Positions 1-7,824 are shown, counted from the stretch's first letter. The stretch is DNA of 18,368 nt from DAOWGG01 sp965369815 (GCA_965369815.1 CBDUQS010000025.1:1-18368); one strand, 5' to 3'. Notes: a model not told the origin generated them from the sequence alone. Program-made: numbers and translations.

Positions 1-509
1 GAATTGAGGCGATGACTGATCACACAGGGTATTGTCAGAAAAATAAGCTCCCATTCATCTTCGATCCAGGTCAGGCATTCAACGCTCTTAGCGCCGATCA
101 ATTAATCAAATCTGTTAAATCATCCACAGTTCTCACACTGAACGATTACGAATGGGAATGGTGGCAGAAAAAAACAGGTCTCAATCAAGCGCAAACCCTT
201 GAATTAACCGAATCAATCATTGTTACAAAAGGGGAGAAGGGCTGTCAGGTTATCACTCGTGATGAGGAATTCGAGCTTCCCGCCGTTCCTAATTTGAAAG
301 TCGTCGATCCAACAGGCGCCGGCGATGCTTTCCGCGCAGGATTGTTATACGGTTTATCTAGAAAATGGAACCTCAAAAAATCCACCCAACTCGCCACCAT
401 CGTAGCGTCGTTCTGTGTGGAAAAGCAGGGGACTCAGAATCACAAATTCAGCATGAAAGAAGTCGAAGGGAGATATGAGGAGTTGTGGGGGGAGAAGTTG
501 GAAGAATAG
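1..509 (+). CDS. PfkB-family carbohydrate/nucleoside kinase, C-terminal part (5' end outside window)
   Basis: This is the C-terminal ~169 residues of a ribokinase/adenosine-kinase-like (PfkB) sugar or nucleoside kinase, which transfers the ATP gamma-phosphate to a hydroxymethyl group in the cytoplasm. The frame is open to the window's left edge, so the ATG at 12 is an internal Met, not the start. Visible family marks are the FIFDPGQ strand, a TKGEKGCQV strand, and the PfkB signature DPTGAGDAFRAG, whose GAGD carries the catalytic Asp and the anion hole. The FDPGQ segment resembles the adenosine-kinase-like branch, but the substrate cannot be told without the N-terminal lid. It converges on the next gene with only 11 nt between the two stop codons. 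Confidence 0.88.
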   Translation, partial: IEAMTDHTGYCQKNKLPFIFDPGQAFNALSADQLIKSVKSSTVLTLNDYEWEWWQKKTGLNQAQTLELTESIIVTKGEKGCQVITRDEEFELPAVPNLKVVDPTGAGDAFRAGLLYGLSRKWNLKKSTQLATIVASFCVEKQGTQNHKFSMKEVEGRYEELWGEKLEE

Positions 510-520
510 TACTGGCTGAT

Positions 521-1174
521 TTATTCTGAAATCTCCACTGATCTTATTACCTTTTCAATGTCTTCCAGAGGTGTTTTGTCATGAAAGTAAAATGTAATGC
601 TCGCTAATTTAGGATGAAAATCATTTGGAAAGTTTAATATTGCAGCCTGCTTCGTCCCCTTAATAAAGGGCTCAAAAGAAGCTTCATAAATTAGCCCGAT
701 TAGTTCATCATCACGTTCCACTGCTTTTAAGGGGGAAATCTCAGTTTTACGGTCAAATGGTTGGTCAAGATAGTATTTATCTTGCTCCTGAATAAGCTGA
801 TAGCTATCGGTAAACCATCCTTCCCGACCTGCCATAAAATCATTAGATACGCCGCCAGCAATTGTATATCTCCACCCTTCCGTCGTTAATAAAGACCATC
901 CATAACTAGTGCCTGTTGGATCAAAATCCCTATCAGGCCATTCATCCATAAAGAATGTCGCTTCTCCGGCAGGTAAAGGGTATTCAAAAGAAATGCTTAA
1001 TTTTTCACTTTCTAATTTTGCCCAATCAAAGCTTATTGGTTGTGAATTTTTAGTATCATCTTTTTCGATATCAGTTGTTTTAATAGTTTCATTTGTATTT
1101 GAACACCCACTTAAAGTAATAAGCGTTATCGCTAACATAGCTATTAGCATTTTAGTATTTTTAATCCTATTCAT
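521..1174 (-). CDS. Putative lipoprotein of unknown function
   Basis: This 217-residue protein has a lipoprotein signal peptide: basic N-terminus (MNRIKNTK), a hydrophobic stretch at about 9-21, and the lipobox LSGC with Cys24 as the predicted lipidation site. The linker after Cys24 is Asn/Thr/Asp-rich and looks disordered. The remainder is a mixed, aromatic-rich globular domain (for example FMDEWPDRDFDPTG and WRYTIAGGVSNDFMAGREGW) that I do not recognise. It should sit on the outer face of the cytoplasmic membrane. It lies 25 nt downstream of the Na/Pi transporter gene on the same strand and may be cotranscribed with it. The ATG at 1174 is directly followed by a good signal peptide, which supports this start. 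Confidence 0.8.
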   Translation of the reverse strand: MNRIKNTKMLIAMLAITLITLSGCSNTNETIKTTDIEKDDTKNSQPISFDWAKLESEKLSISFEYPLPAGEATFFMDEWPDRDFDPTGTSYGWSLLTTEGWRYTIAGGVSNDFMAGREGWFTDSYQLIQEQDKYYLDQPFDRKTEISPLKAVERDDELIGLIYEASFEPFIKGTKQAAILNFPNDFHPKLASITFYFHDKTPLEDIEKVIRSVEISE

Positions 1175-1199
1175 AATAACTAATTGTTAAGAGCATAAA

Positions 1200-2795
1200 T
1201 CACCTCAACCTCGCATAATGCTGACAAAGCTTTAGAATCTCTTTCAATCGCTCCATCCCATCCTCCAAAAGCGACGACGATTCAACAAATAAACTACCTC
1301 CATGAGCCTCTCGGGTCTGCATTCGCTTAATGTGTTCATTATACCCGCGAGTGATGGCCGATCGGACGCTACTGAGGCGTCGGGAAACTTTGGAGTATTC
1401 AGGGATTCGTTTGGGGAATTCTTTTTTAAGAATATAAAAGGGTTCTTCCATTCTCATATAAATTTTTTCAACTCCCTCCAAAGCCGAATGAGAGAGGGAA
1501 AGAGAGGAGATTCTCATGGAGCGGGGGAGTTCACCCAGGTTTTTAGAAGTATCCGCTAATTGTTCAGTCAGGTTTGAAATACGCACTAAAAGAGTCATTT
1601 TTTTTGCTTCATTCTCGGAAAGCTGTCGATGTGAAAGTTCGAGTAGAGCGTTTTCAATTTTTTCATCCAATAAGTCCGCCAAAACCTCATATTTTTGAAC
1701 CGCATTTAAATTGGCTTTTTCTGGATTGGTAACTGATTGAATAGCAATTTTATAAGAATCGAATACGGTGTGGAGTAAGTAAGAAAGCTCTTTTTCGATC
1801 AGAGAGAAAGACCGTCGGTTGGATTTAGGAAGTTCACCATTTAAATACTGAGTACCTATCAAAACCTCTTTTTCATCCCCTTTAACCAACCACGTCACCA
1901 AGCGCTGTACGGGGGTGAGAATAGCTAAGAAAAGGATCGCAAGCCCAACATTAAAAATAGTATGAGCATTGGCCATTTGCTGAGCGGTCGATCCTCCGAT
2001 AGATTCAATAAAATGAATGAAAGGTGAAACCAATGGAAGTATTAATAAGACACCTGTGATATTAAAAAAGGCATGCCCCACCGCGGCCCGTTTAGCATGT
2101 AAGCTTAGTTGAGTGGAGGCTATGAGGGCGGTGACAGTGGTTCCGATGTTGCTACCAAGAAGAATCGGAATCCCTTGTTCGAGGGAAAGAACCCCCGTTC
2201 CTGCAAGTACGACGACAAGCCCAGTGGTAACACTGCTCGAATGGGCGATGGCACTGAATAAAAATCCAATAAAAATCGCGAAAAATGGGTTTGAAAGATT
2301 TGAAAAAATCTCGATGATCTGAGGATTGTCTCTAATAGGAGTGACTGCTTCCGTTACTAAGCTGAGTCCGTAAAATACGAGGCCAAAATAAAAAATTCCT
2401 CGCCCAATATAGCGATACGAATGCCCCAAAAGGCTGAGTAAAAAACCAAAGATTATAAAGTAGGGAGCGTAAGCAGTCATATTAAAAGCAACCAGTTGAG
2501 CGGTTATTGTTGTGCCCACATTCGCTCCAAAAATAACCCCCAAGCTTTGTGTAAAAGAGATGACTCCCGCGCTTACCAAGCTAACCGTAATCACCGTGGC
2601 GGCCGTGCTTGATTGAATGACTCCCGTTACTCCCATCCCTACAATTGATCCAAGAATTCGGTTTTGTGTGGCTTTGCGGATGATTTTTCGAAATCGCTCA
2701 CCGGCAAACGAAAGTACCTCACGGCTGAAATTTTCAATGCCATGAATGAAGATCACGAGGCCAACTAGAACGGTGAGAAGAATGGTCCAATCCAT
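1200..2795 (-). CDS. Na+/phosphate cotransporter family protein with PhoU-like C-terminal domain
   Basis: This 531-residue membrane protein is of the Na/Pi-cotransporter II (NptA/YjbB, PF02690) type. Two inverted repeats are visible. The first has QSSTAAT (61-67) and GANVGTT (90-96); the second has AHSSSVT (184-190) and GSNIGTT (214-220). These QSS and G-N-GTT motifs form the substrate and sodium sites in this family. Membrane segments occupy about residues 1-300. After a charged linker, residues 340-525 are a helical, PhoU-like cytoplasmic domain. The expected role is sodium-coupled phosphate transport, or phosphate export as proposed for YjbB; direction cannot be read from sequence. It ends in TGA, the clearest use of TGA as a stop here. 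A promoter lies upstream. Confidence 0.93.
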   Translation of the reverse strand: MDWTILLTVLVGLVIFIHGIENFSREVLSFAGERFRKIIRKATQNRILGSIVGMGVTGVIQSSTAATVITVSLVSAGVISFTQSLGVIFGANVGTTITAQLVAFNMTAYAPYFIIFGFLLSLLGHSYRYIGRGIFYFGLVFYGLSLVTEAVTPIRDNPQIIEIFSNLSNPFFAIFIGFLFSAIAHSSSVTTGLVVVLAGTGVLSLEQGIPILLGSNIGTTVTALIASTQLSLHAKRAAVGHAFFNITGVLLILPLVSPFIHFIESIGGSTAQQMANAHTIFNVGLAILFLAILTPVQRLVTWLVKGDEKEVLIGTQYLNGELPKSNRRSFSLIEKELSYLLHTVFDSYKIAIQSVTNPEKANLNAVQKYEVLADLLDEKIENALLELSHRQLSENEAKKMTLLVRISNLTEQLADTSKNLGELPRSMRISSLSLSHSALEGVEKIYMRMEEPFYILKKEFPKRIPEYSKVSRRLSSVRSAITRGYNEHIKRMQTREAHGGSLFVESSSLLEDGMERLKEILKLCQHYARLR

Positions 2796-2818
2796 TTTTA
2801 TTTTCGTTAAACAATCCT

Positions 2819-2847
2819 ATTATACATTTGATTCATTCAGCTGTCAT
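2819..2847 (-). promoter_or_regulatory. Predicted sigma-70-type promoter of the Na/Pi transporter gene
   Basis: Read on the minus strand, ATGACA (2847-2842), a 17-nt spacer and a perfect TATAAT (2824-2819) stand about 25 nt before the ATG at 2795. The -10 is perfect and the -35 has one mismatch. No Shine-Dalgarno sequence follows. Confidence 0.6.
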
Positions 2848-2874
2848 TGCAGACTGTAGCTGATGGGAAAGCTC

Positions 2875-3747
2875 TTACCTGAAAGAATTTTTAGACGTTG
2901 AGGCTTCTGCCAAATTGACCATCACTTCACTTAAATTTTCTTCCGCTTTTTTCATGGCTTTTTGCCTTACGTCGATAGCTCTGGCAATAGACCATAAATT
3001 GCTGATATTGCTTTCGATCGGCATGGTGCTAAGAACCATGCTTTTTGAAACCTCATGAGCGGCTCGATGATCATCGGCCAAAATAAGGCCTCGAACCACA
3101 CCATTCTCTCTGAGCTGATACCAAAAATCAATTCCATTTTCATCAGGGGTGCCAATGGTTTGGCTCGCATGAGTAACTTTAGTGGGTTCATGGTCCAGAA
3201 TTTGCCAAATGTGTTTTAAATAATCGGGCAATATATCTTCCCGGGAAAAAGATTGTCCAGTCAGGGTGGTTTTTAAATCCTGTAACATTTTAACTTCATC
3301 TTCTGAGCTATCTTCCGGAATTATGATTTCAAAGGCATCAACAGTGAGCCTTTCTGTTCCCTTGGTTCGATCAACCGATAAAAGCCCTGCGATATTGACT
3401 CCATATTTTTCAATCATCAAATCCATTAAGCCCAATTGGAACTCTTCTAAATCGTAAATATTCAAAGCATTTAGCTTTTCATTAAACAATTTAATTTCTA
3501 CAAAAACCTGCTCCATTCGTTGGGCGATTTCTCCTATTGGTACCATGATCTCTTTTCGAGGATCACTCTCCGTACCTTCGGCTGTTACAGGCGCTTCGGC
3601 TCCAAGTTCGACTTCTTCTCCACGATCATTCACTACTTTAACCTCATCATCATCACCCACAATGAGCCTAACATAATCTTCTTCTCTGGCGCCTGCGTGC
3701 TCCTCAAAGTGGTCGGCACGATTTGTTTCGGTTAGGTTTTTTAACAT
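2875..3747 (-). CDS. Hypothetical acidic cytoplasmic protein (290 aa)
   Basis: I do not recognise this protein. It has no signal peptide or membrane segment. Residues 1-65 are very acidic and probably disordered (for example VGDDDEVKVVNDRGEEVELG). Residues 70-125 are predicted helical (IAQRMEQVFVEIKLFNEKLNAL). A mixed central region contains ADDHRAAHEVSK, and the C-terminus (about 245-285) is a charged helix that could form a coiled coil, with a Ser/Asn end. The gene stands alone between the Na/Pi transporter and a long AT-rich gap, with its own strong promoter. Coding appears secure: there is a long ORF, sensible composition and a promoter at the right distance. Function is unknown. Confidence 0.75.
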   Translation of the reverse strand: MLKNLTETNRADHFEEHAGAREEDYVRLIVGDDDEVKVVNDRGEEVELGAEAPVTAEGTESDPRKEIMVPIGEIAQRMEQVFVEIKLFNEKLNALNIYDLEEFQLGLMDLMIEKYGVNIAGLLSVDRTKGTERLTVDAFEIIIPEDSSEDEVKMLQDLKTTLTGQSFSREDILPDYLKHIWQILDHEPTKVTHASQTIGTPDENGIDFWYQLRENGVVRGLILADDHRAAHEVSKSMVLSTMPIESNISNLWSIARAIDVRQKAMKKAEENLSEVMVNLAEASTSKNSFR

Positions 3748-3775
3748 AGGAGGGTTCGATTAAAAAATGATTTAT

Positions 3776-3804
3776 ATTTTAAACTTATATTAATTTTTTG
3801 TCAA
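3776..3804 (-). promoter_or_regulatory. Predicted sigma-70 promoter of the 290-aa gene
   Basis: On the minus strand TTGACA (3804-3799), a 17-nt spacer and TAAAAT (3781-3776) give a start site near 3769, leaving a leader of about 22 nt. The bases just before the ATG read CCCTCCT, the complement of a Shine-Dalgarno sequence, so initiation here is clearly not SD-driven. Confidence 0.7.
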
Positions 3805-3884
3805 ATTTATATTTGTGAGAAAAAAATGATTAATGAGCACTTAAAAACTGAGAAAATCCATCGGATTGAAAAAATGTTTCATTT

Positions 3885-4079
3885 TCAAAATAGTTGTGCC
3901 TTTTTACTTTTTTCTCCTGAGGCAGAAATGACGGTGTCATAAACGGTTCGGCACACGGTTTCGTATTCAAGGGAAGGTGGCTTAGGGGAATTCTCAATAA
4001 CCGTTTCACGACTAAAAACCTTCGTATTTTTAGGTTTTTCTACATCCACAAAAATAAAATACGAAAAGCCAACAATCAA
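3885..4079 (-). CDS. Doubtful small single-pass membrane protein ORF
   Basis: A 64-codon frame opens with TTG at 4079 and stops with TGA at 3885. It encodes a hydrophobic stretch (LIVGFSYFIFVDV) followed by a polar Lys/Pro/Ser-rich tail. The frame stays open upstream past 4178, and the upstream codons read INKILKLSAFTF, which would lengthen the hydrophobic segment into a normal signal anchor. No ATG or GTG occurs in frame, so a real gene would need a TTG or ATT start. It lies downstream of the WecA-type gene on the same strand. I do not recognise it. It could be a genuine small anchored protein, a gene remnant, or a chance ORF. Confidence 0.3.
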   Translation of the reverse strand: MIVGFSYFIFVDVEKPKNTKVFSRETVIENSPKPPSLEYETVCRTVYDTVISASGEKSKKAQLF

Positions 4080-4177
4080 AAAAGTGAAAGCTGAAAGTTT
4101 TAGAATTTTATTAATCCGAGGGGGGCAAAATTTTGCAAGGTTAAGATTTACTTTAAGAGTCTTGTCATAAAAGTAAA

Positions 4178-5233
4178 TTATCGTTTCCCCTTCACTTTCA
4201 AAATCATCCCCAATATTACCGAGGCGAGCGCAAGAACCACAATCGCCCAGAATTTTCCGCGTGTTCCCACGAATAAAGCGGTGACACCAAAAGTAGCGGA
4301 TAGAGCGTAAATTAAAATCAATACTTGTCGTTCCGAAAAGCCAACCTCAAGGAGGCGATGATGTAGATGGACCGCTTTGCGGAATTTATCCCACTCACCC
4401 CCTTTCCAAGGGGCACGTTTGTTATAAATTCGATGAACAATTACATACAAAGCGTCCAAAATCGCGAAACCGAGAATTAGGAAGGCAGTGGCAATCTTCC
4501 CCCCTGAAAAAATAGCCATCACGGCGATGAGTAGGCCGAAAAACATGGCACCTGAATCACCCAAGAGAATCTTGGCGGGGTAAAAATCAAATAACCAAAA
4601 GGCAAAGGCGATTCCTGCGACAATAATGGCCATCATTGCAATTTCAGGCTGACTCACCAAATCCGAAATACTCAGAAAGAAAAGAACAAGGCTACTCAAA
4701 ACGGTCAGTCCACTCACCAGGCCAGGAATACCATCCAGCCAGTTCATCGTGTTTACCACCAGTACTACCCAAATAATTGTAAAAAGAGAGGAGAAAAGCA
4801 CTAAGGTATAAGCCACCTTGCCCCACTCAAGGGTGATCTTAATCTCATCGAGAGGAACAAATCCACCAAAAGGATTGGTAATCGTTTCAATCCAAATGCC
4901 AGAACCCGCTAAAATCGCGGCGACTAAAATTTGAACCAGTAGGCGAATCCAAGGAGAGATATCCAATCGATCATCCAAAAAACTGACCAGCACCAAAATA
5001 CCACTTCCTAGTAAAAGCCCGAGGAGTTTAATAGTGGGCTCAAAGAAAATCAGAGCGAGTGTCAAAAAAACCAAATAAAGCAAAATACCACCAGGGTAAG
5101 GAATGGGCTTTCTCTTGAGTCCATACTTGTCGGGCCGATCCAAAAGTCCGAGTTTCGGAAAAAGACGCAGGGCGATCAGACACGAAATAAAAGTGAGCGC
5201 AAAAGCCGACAGTCCGGGAATGGCATATTGCAT
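4178..5233 (-). CDS. MraY/WecA/TagO-family polyprenyl-phosphate N-acetylhexosamine-1-phosphate transferase
   Basis: This integral membrane enzyme moves a sugar-1-phosphate from a UDP-sugar to undecaprenyl phosphate, the first step in building a lipid-linked glycan (teichoic acid, O-antigen or similar). It has 351 residues, the usual length, with about 10-11 membrane segments. Family motifs are in order: RKPIPYPGG (41-49), the Mg-binding pair DD (87-88), NWLDGIPG (164-171), LLGDSG (223-228, with catalytic or Mg-site Asp226) and the loop HLHHRLL (289-295). The HLHHRLL loop, rather than the MraY type, places it on the WecA/TagO (UDP-GlcNAc) side. It starts 5 nt after the stop of the small membrane protein upstream, so the two form an operon. 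No Shine-Dalgarno is visible. Confidence 0.92.
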   Translation of the reverse strand: MQYAIPGLSAFALTFISCLIALRLFPKLGLLDRPDKYGLKRKPIPYPGGILLYLVFLTLALIFFEPTIKLLGLLLGSGILVLVSFLDDRLDISPWIRLLVQILVAAILAGSGIWIETITNPFGGFVPLDEIKITLEWGKVAYTLVLFSSLFTIIWVVLVVNTMNWLDGIPGLVSGLTVLSSLVLFFLSISDLVSQPEIAMMAIIVAGIAFAFWLFDFYPAKILLGDSGAMFFGLLIAVMAIFSGGKIATAFLILGFAILDALYVIVHRIYNKRAPWKGGEWDKFRKAVHLHHRLLEVGFSERQVLILIYALSATFGVTALFVGTRGKFWAIVVLALASVILGMILKVKGKR

Positions 5234-5238
5234 ACCGC

Positions 5239-5499
5239 TTAAAAGTTAATTTCTGAACTTGATGAAGGGGTAGAAGGGGCTGAATAGGGCGAAGACGTAG
5301 ATGGGGTATCGAAGAGCTTCGTCATCAGATAAATCGAAAAAATAATTATCCCAATTGAGAGGGCAGCGAAGATAGCAACCACCTTTTTAAATCGACTGCT
5401 TAAATATCCATAAGTGATTGCATGACGAATAATCAAGGCGCTTGCGACCAAGAAAATAATCATCAGAGCGATGTAAACAAAGAGGATGAGTCCTGTCAT
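5239..5499 (-). CDS. Small two-helix membrane protein, unknown
   Basis: This 86-residue protein has two predicted membrane helices, about residues 3-25 and 38-60, joined by a short basic loop (SSRFKK). It ends in a Ser/Pro/Thr-rich tail (TPSTSSPYSAPSTPSSSS). I do not recognise it. It lies 5 nt upstream of the WecA-type transferase on the same strand and is probably cotranscribed with it, so an envelope role is plausible but inferred only from context. A promoter is predicted at 5525-5554. Confidence 0.65.
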   Translation of the reverse strand: MTGLILFVYIALMIIFLVASALIIRHAITYGYLSSRFKKVVAIFAALSIGIIIFSIYLMTKLFDTPSTSSPYSAPSTPSSSSEINF

Positions 5500-5524
5500 G
5501 ATACGATTATTACAAACAAAAAAT

Positions 5525-5554
5525 AATATAACACATTCTCAGTATAGCTATCAA
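5525..5554 (-). promoter_or_regulatory. Predicted promoter of the small membrane protein/WecA-type operon
   Basis: On the minus strand TTGATA (5554-5549), an 18-nt spacer and TATATT (5530-5525) lead to a start about 20-25 nt before the ATG at 5499. It diverges from the thrS promoter about 150 bp away. Confidence 0.5.
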
Positions 5555-5703
5555 TTGACTTAAATATAGAATGCCTAATTTATAATAACCAATTTACAAA
5601 GAATTTTTAAATTTTGAATGATAAAATGAGTACTTTTGAAAAATTAAATATTAATAATTCGATATTCCTTGGAAATTAGTTATTCAGAATTCTGAATTGA
5701 AAA

Positions 5704-5732
5704 TTGACCTAAAGAAGGGGAATCGATATAAT
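5704..5732 (+). promoter_or_regulatory. Sigma-70 promoter of the T-box-thrS transcript
   Basis: TTGACC (5704-5709), a 17-nt spacer and TATAAT (5727-5732) put the start near 5739. The leader before the thrS ATG at 6064 would then be about 325 nt, the size expected for a T-box leader. Confidence 0.75.
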
Positions 5733-5738
5733 CGGCAC

Positions 5739-5964
5739 GAAAGAAGAAAGCGTTTGATTTTGAGACCATTTTTTTAAAAAGCGAGCGGACCAGGGAATGG
5801 TGATCGCGACTGGAAGTCACCTGCGTAGCGCACTAAAAATACTACCTCAAAAAAGTTTTCGAACATCATCAAAAGCGTTCTCCCGATTCATCGGGAGGGA
5901 AGCAGGGTGGAACCGTCCGATTTATATTGGGCCCCTGGTAGAATTTATTTCTAGCAGTTTTTTT
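5739..5964 (+). promoter_or_regulatory. T-box riboswitch (threonine tRNA-sensing leader) of thrS
   Basis: A T-box leader binds uncharged tRNA and lets transcription continue into the downstream synthetase gene. The diagnostic T-box is present: AGGGTGGAACC at 5904-5914. Its antiterminator folds cleanly: CAGGG (5903-5907) pairs with CCCTG (5933-5937). GTCC (5915-5918) pairs with GGGC (5929-5932). The 7-nt bulge TGGAACC (5908-5914) matches UGGNACC, the bulge that pairs with the tRNA acceptor end. Just upstream is a perfect 7-bp stem III, CTCCCGA (5880-5886) with TCGGGAG (5891-5897). At the base of stem I, TTTTGAG (5758-5764) can pair with CTCAAAA (5846-5852). ACT-ACC at 5841-5846, both threonine codons, sits on the 3' side there and is the likely specifier region, though the exact codon is unresolved. 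Threonine specificity is mainly inferred from the downstream gene. Confidence 0.9.
5935..5964 (+). terminator. thrS: Attenuator terminator of the thrS T-box
   Basis: CTGGTAGAA (5935-5943) pairs with TTCTAGCAG (5949-5957) with one G-G mismatch and a 5-nt loop, followed by seven T (5958-5964). Its first bases CTG (5935-5937) are also the 3' strand of the antiterminator, so the two structures exclude each other, as expected for tRNA-controlled attenuation. Confidence 0.85.
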
Positions 5965-6005
5965 CTATTTATCCAAATAGACATCAAATGGATATCAAAT
6001 AGCTA

Positions 6006-6048
6006 GCAATTGAAAGCAATTTGAAAGCAATTTGAAAGCAATTTGGAA
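6006..6048 (+). repeat. Short tandem repeat (10-11 bp, four units) just before thrS
   Basis: Four consecutive units are seen: GCAATTGAAA (6006-6015), GCAATTTGAAA (6016-6026), GCAATTTGAAA (6027-6037) and GCAATTTGGAA (6038-6048). They fill the gap between the T-box terminator region and the thrS start and contain no Shine-Dalgarno. Copy-number variation here would change the leader length. Confidence 0.85.
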
Positions 6049-6063
6049 TTAACAATCAATTCA

Positions 6064-7824
6064 ATGAGTAACCCAACACTTCACGAAAAACGCCATTCCC
6101 TCGCTCATATTATGGCGCAGGCTGTCCTGGATATGTTCCCAGAGGCTAACTTAGCCATTGGTCCGGATATCGACAATGGTTTTTATTATGATTTTGATCT
6201 ACCTCGCACTCTGATTCCAGAAGATCTTCCAATCATCGAAAAAAAGATGAAGCACATTATTAAGCAGAATCAAAAGTTCGAAAAATATAACGAGCCGATC
6301 GACAAGGCGATGGAATTTTTAAAAAGCACTAAACAAGATTTTAAAGTCGAAATGGCAGCGGATTTAAAAGAAGGAGGGGAGAAAGAGCTCAGTTTTTATA
6401 AAAACGGTCCGTTTGTCGATATGTGCCGAGGGCCTCACGTGGAATCGACTGGGAAGATCAATCCAAAAACCTTTAAGTTAAGTAAAATCGCAGGAGCCTA
6501 CTGGCGTGGCGATGAAAAGCGGCCGATGCTTCAGCGTATTTACGGTTTGGCATTTGACACTCCCGAAGAACTTCAGGAATACCTCGAAATGATGAAAGAG
6601 GCGGAGAAGCGCGACCATCGAAAGCTGGGGAAAGAAATGGAGCTATTCACCTTCGACGAAAATGTAGGTCCAGGTCTTCCGTTGTGGCTACCAAAAGGAA
6701 CAGTGATGATCGAAGAGCTCGAAAAATTGGCGAAAGAAATGGAGCGAAAGGCGGGTTATGTTCGAGTGCGAACTCCTCATCTAACCAAAGGAAAGCTTTA
6801 CGAAATGTCGGGGCATTTGCCGTTGTATGCTGAAAGTATGTATCCGCCGATGAAAATGGATGGAGAAGATGAATATTATGTAAAACCGATGAACTGCCCT
6901 CATCATCATATGTGCTACAAGGCGGTTCCTAAGAGTTATCGCGATCTCCCGCTTCGACTTGCGGAGTATGGAACGTGTTATCGATACGAAGACTCAGGGG
7001 CATTATTCGGCTTAATGCGCGTGCGAAGCATGCAGATGAATGATGCTCATATCTACTGCACCGAAGATCAATTTGAAGAGGAGTTTTTAGCGGTTACCAA
7101 ATTATATCTCGATTATTTCAAAATCTTTGGCGTTGAAAAATTTGAGATGCGCTTGTCGCTTCACAACCCTGAAAAACTCGGAAAAAAATACGTGGATGAG
7201 CCTGAATTGTGGAAAAAAGGAGAGACAATGGTACGAAAAGTGATGAAGAAATCGGGAGTGGATTTTATAGAGGTGGAAGATGAGGCTGCTTTTTATGGGC
7301 CAAAAATCGACATCGAGGTATGGAGTGCTATTGGCCGCCAATTTACCCTCGCAACCAATCAGGTTGATTTTGCGATACCAAAGCGAATGGGGCTTACTTA
7401 CGTCGATGAGAAAGGAAAAGAGCAGATACCACTTTGTATCCATCGTGCGCCACTCAGTACCCATGAGCGACTCATTGGATTCCTAATCGAACATTTTGGA
7501 GGAGTATTCCCAGCGTGGCTAGCGCCCGTTCAGGTGGTTGCTATCCCCGTATCTGAAGCGCATGAAAAATACGCTCAGGAGGTCGTTGATAAGCTCTTTG
7601 ATGCAGGTATTCGCGTAGAATTAATGAGGGCCGATGACAGCCTAGGAAAGCGCGTTCGAAAGGCAGAGAAACAACGAATTCCTTACATGCTAGTTTTAGG
7701 AGACAAAGAAAAAGAGGGTGATTCTGTCGCGGTTCGTGATTACAAAACCAAGGAGCAGAAAACCCTCAAATTCAATAGTTTCTTAAAGGCGATCACTGAA
7801 GAAGTTCGGGAAAGAAAGCTTTAA
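6064..7824 (+). CDS. thrS: Threonyl-tRNA synthetase lacking the N-terminal TGS domain
   Basis: It charges tRNA-Thr with threonine. The protein has 586 residues from the ATG at 6064. A TTG at 6043 would add seven residues, but it lies inside the tandem repeat. The protein opens directly in the editing domain (HSLAH at 11-15, then CRGPH at 121-125: the HxxxH and C/H residues of the editing site). The catalytic core follows: MNCPHH (276-281), the motif 2 region YRYEDSGALFGLMRVR, QMNDAH (324-329) and motif 3 HRAPLSTHERLIG (460-472). Cys278, His329 and His460 match the three zinc ligands of the family, with the same 51-residue Cys-to-His spacing as E. coli. The anticodon-binding domain (from about 485) ends the protein. 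The roughly 60-residue TGS domain of the E. coli form is absent. A T-box controls it. Confidence 0.97.
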   Translation: MSNPTLHEKRHSLAHIMAQAVLDMFPEANLAIGPDIDNGFYYDFDLPRTLIPEDLPIIEKKMKHIIKQNQKFEKYNEPIDKAMEFLKSTKQDFKVEMAADLKEGGEKELSFYKNGPFVDMCRGPHVESTGKINPKTFKLSKIAGAYWRGDEKRPMLQRIYGLAFDTPEELQEYLEMMKEAEKRDHRKLGKEMELFTFDENVGPGLPLWLPKGTVMIEELEKLAKEMERKAGYVRVRTPHLTKGKLYEMSGHLPLYAESMYPPMKMDGEDEYYVKPMNCPHHHMCYKAVPKSYRDLPLRLAEYGTCYRYEDSGALFGLMRVRSMQMNDAHIYCTEDQFEEEFLAVTKLYLDYFKIFGVEKFEMRLSLHNPEKLGKKYVDEPELWKKGETMVRKVMKKSGVDFIEVEDEAAFYGPKIDIEVWSAIGRQFTLATNQVDFAIPKRMGLTYVDEKGKEQIPLCIHRAPLSTHERLIGFLIEHFGGVFPAWLAPVQVVAIPVSEAHEKYAQEVVDKLFDAGIRVELMRADDSLGKRVRKAEKQRIPYMLVLGDKEKEGDSVAVRDYKTKEQKTLKFNSFLKAITEEVRERKL

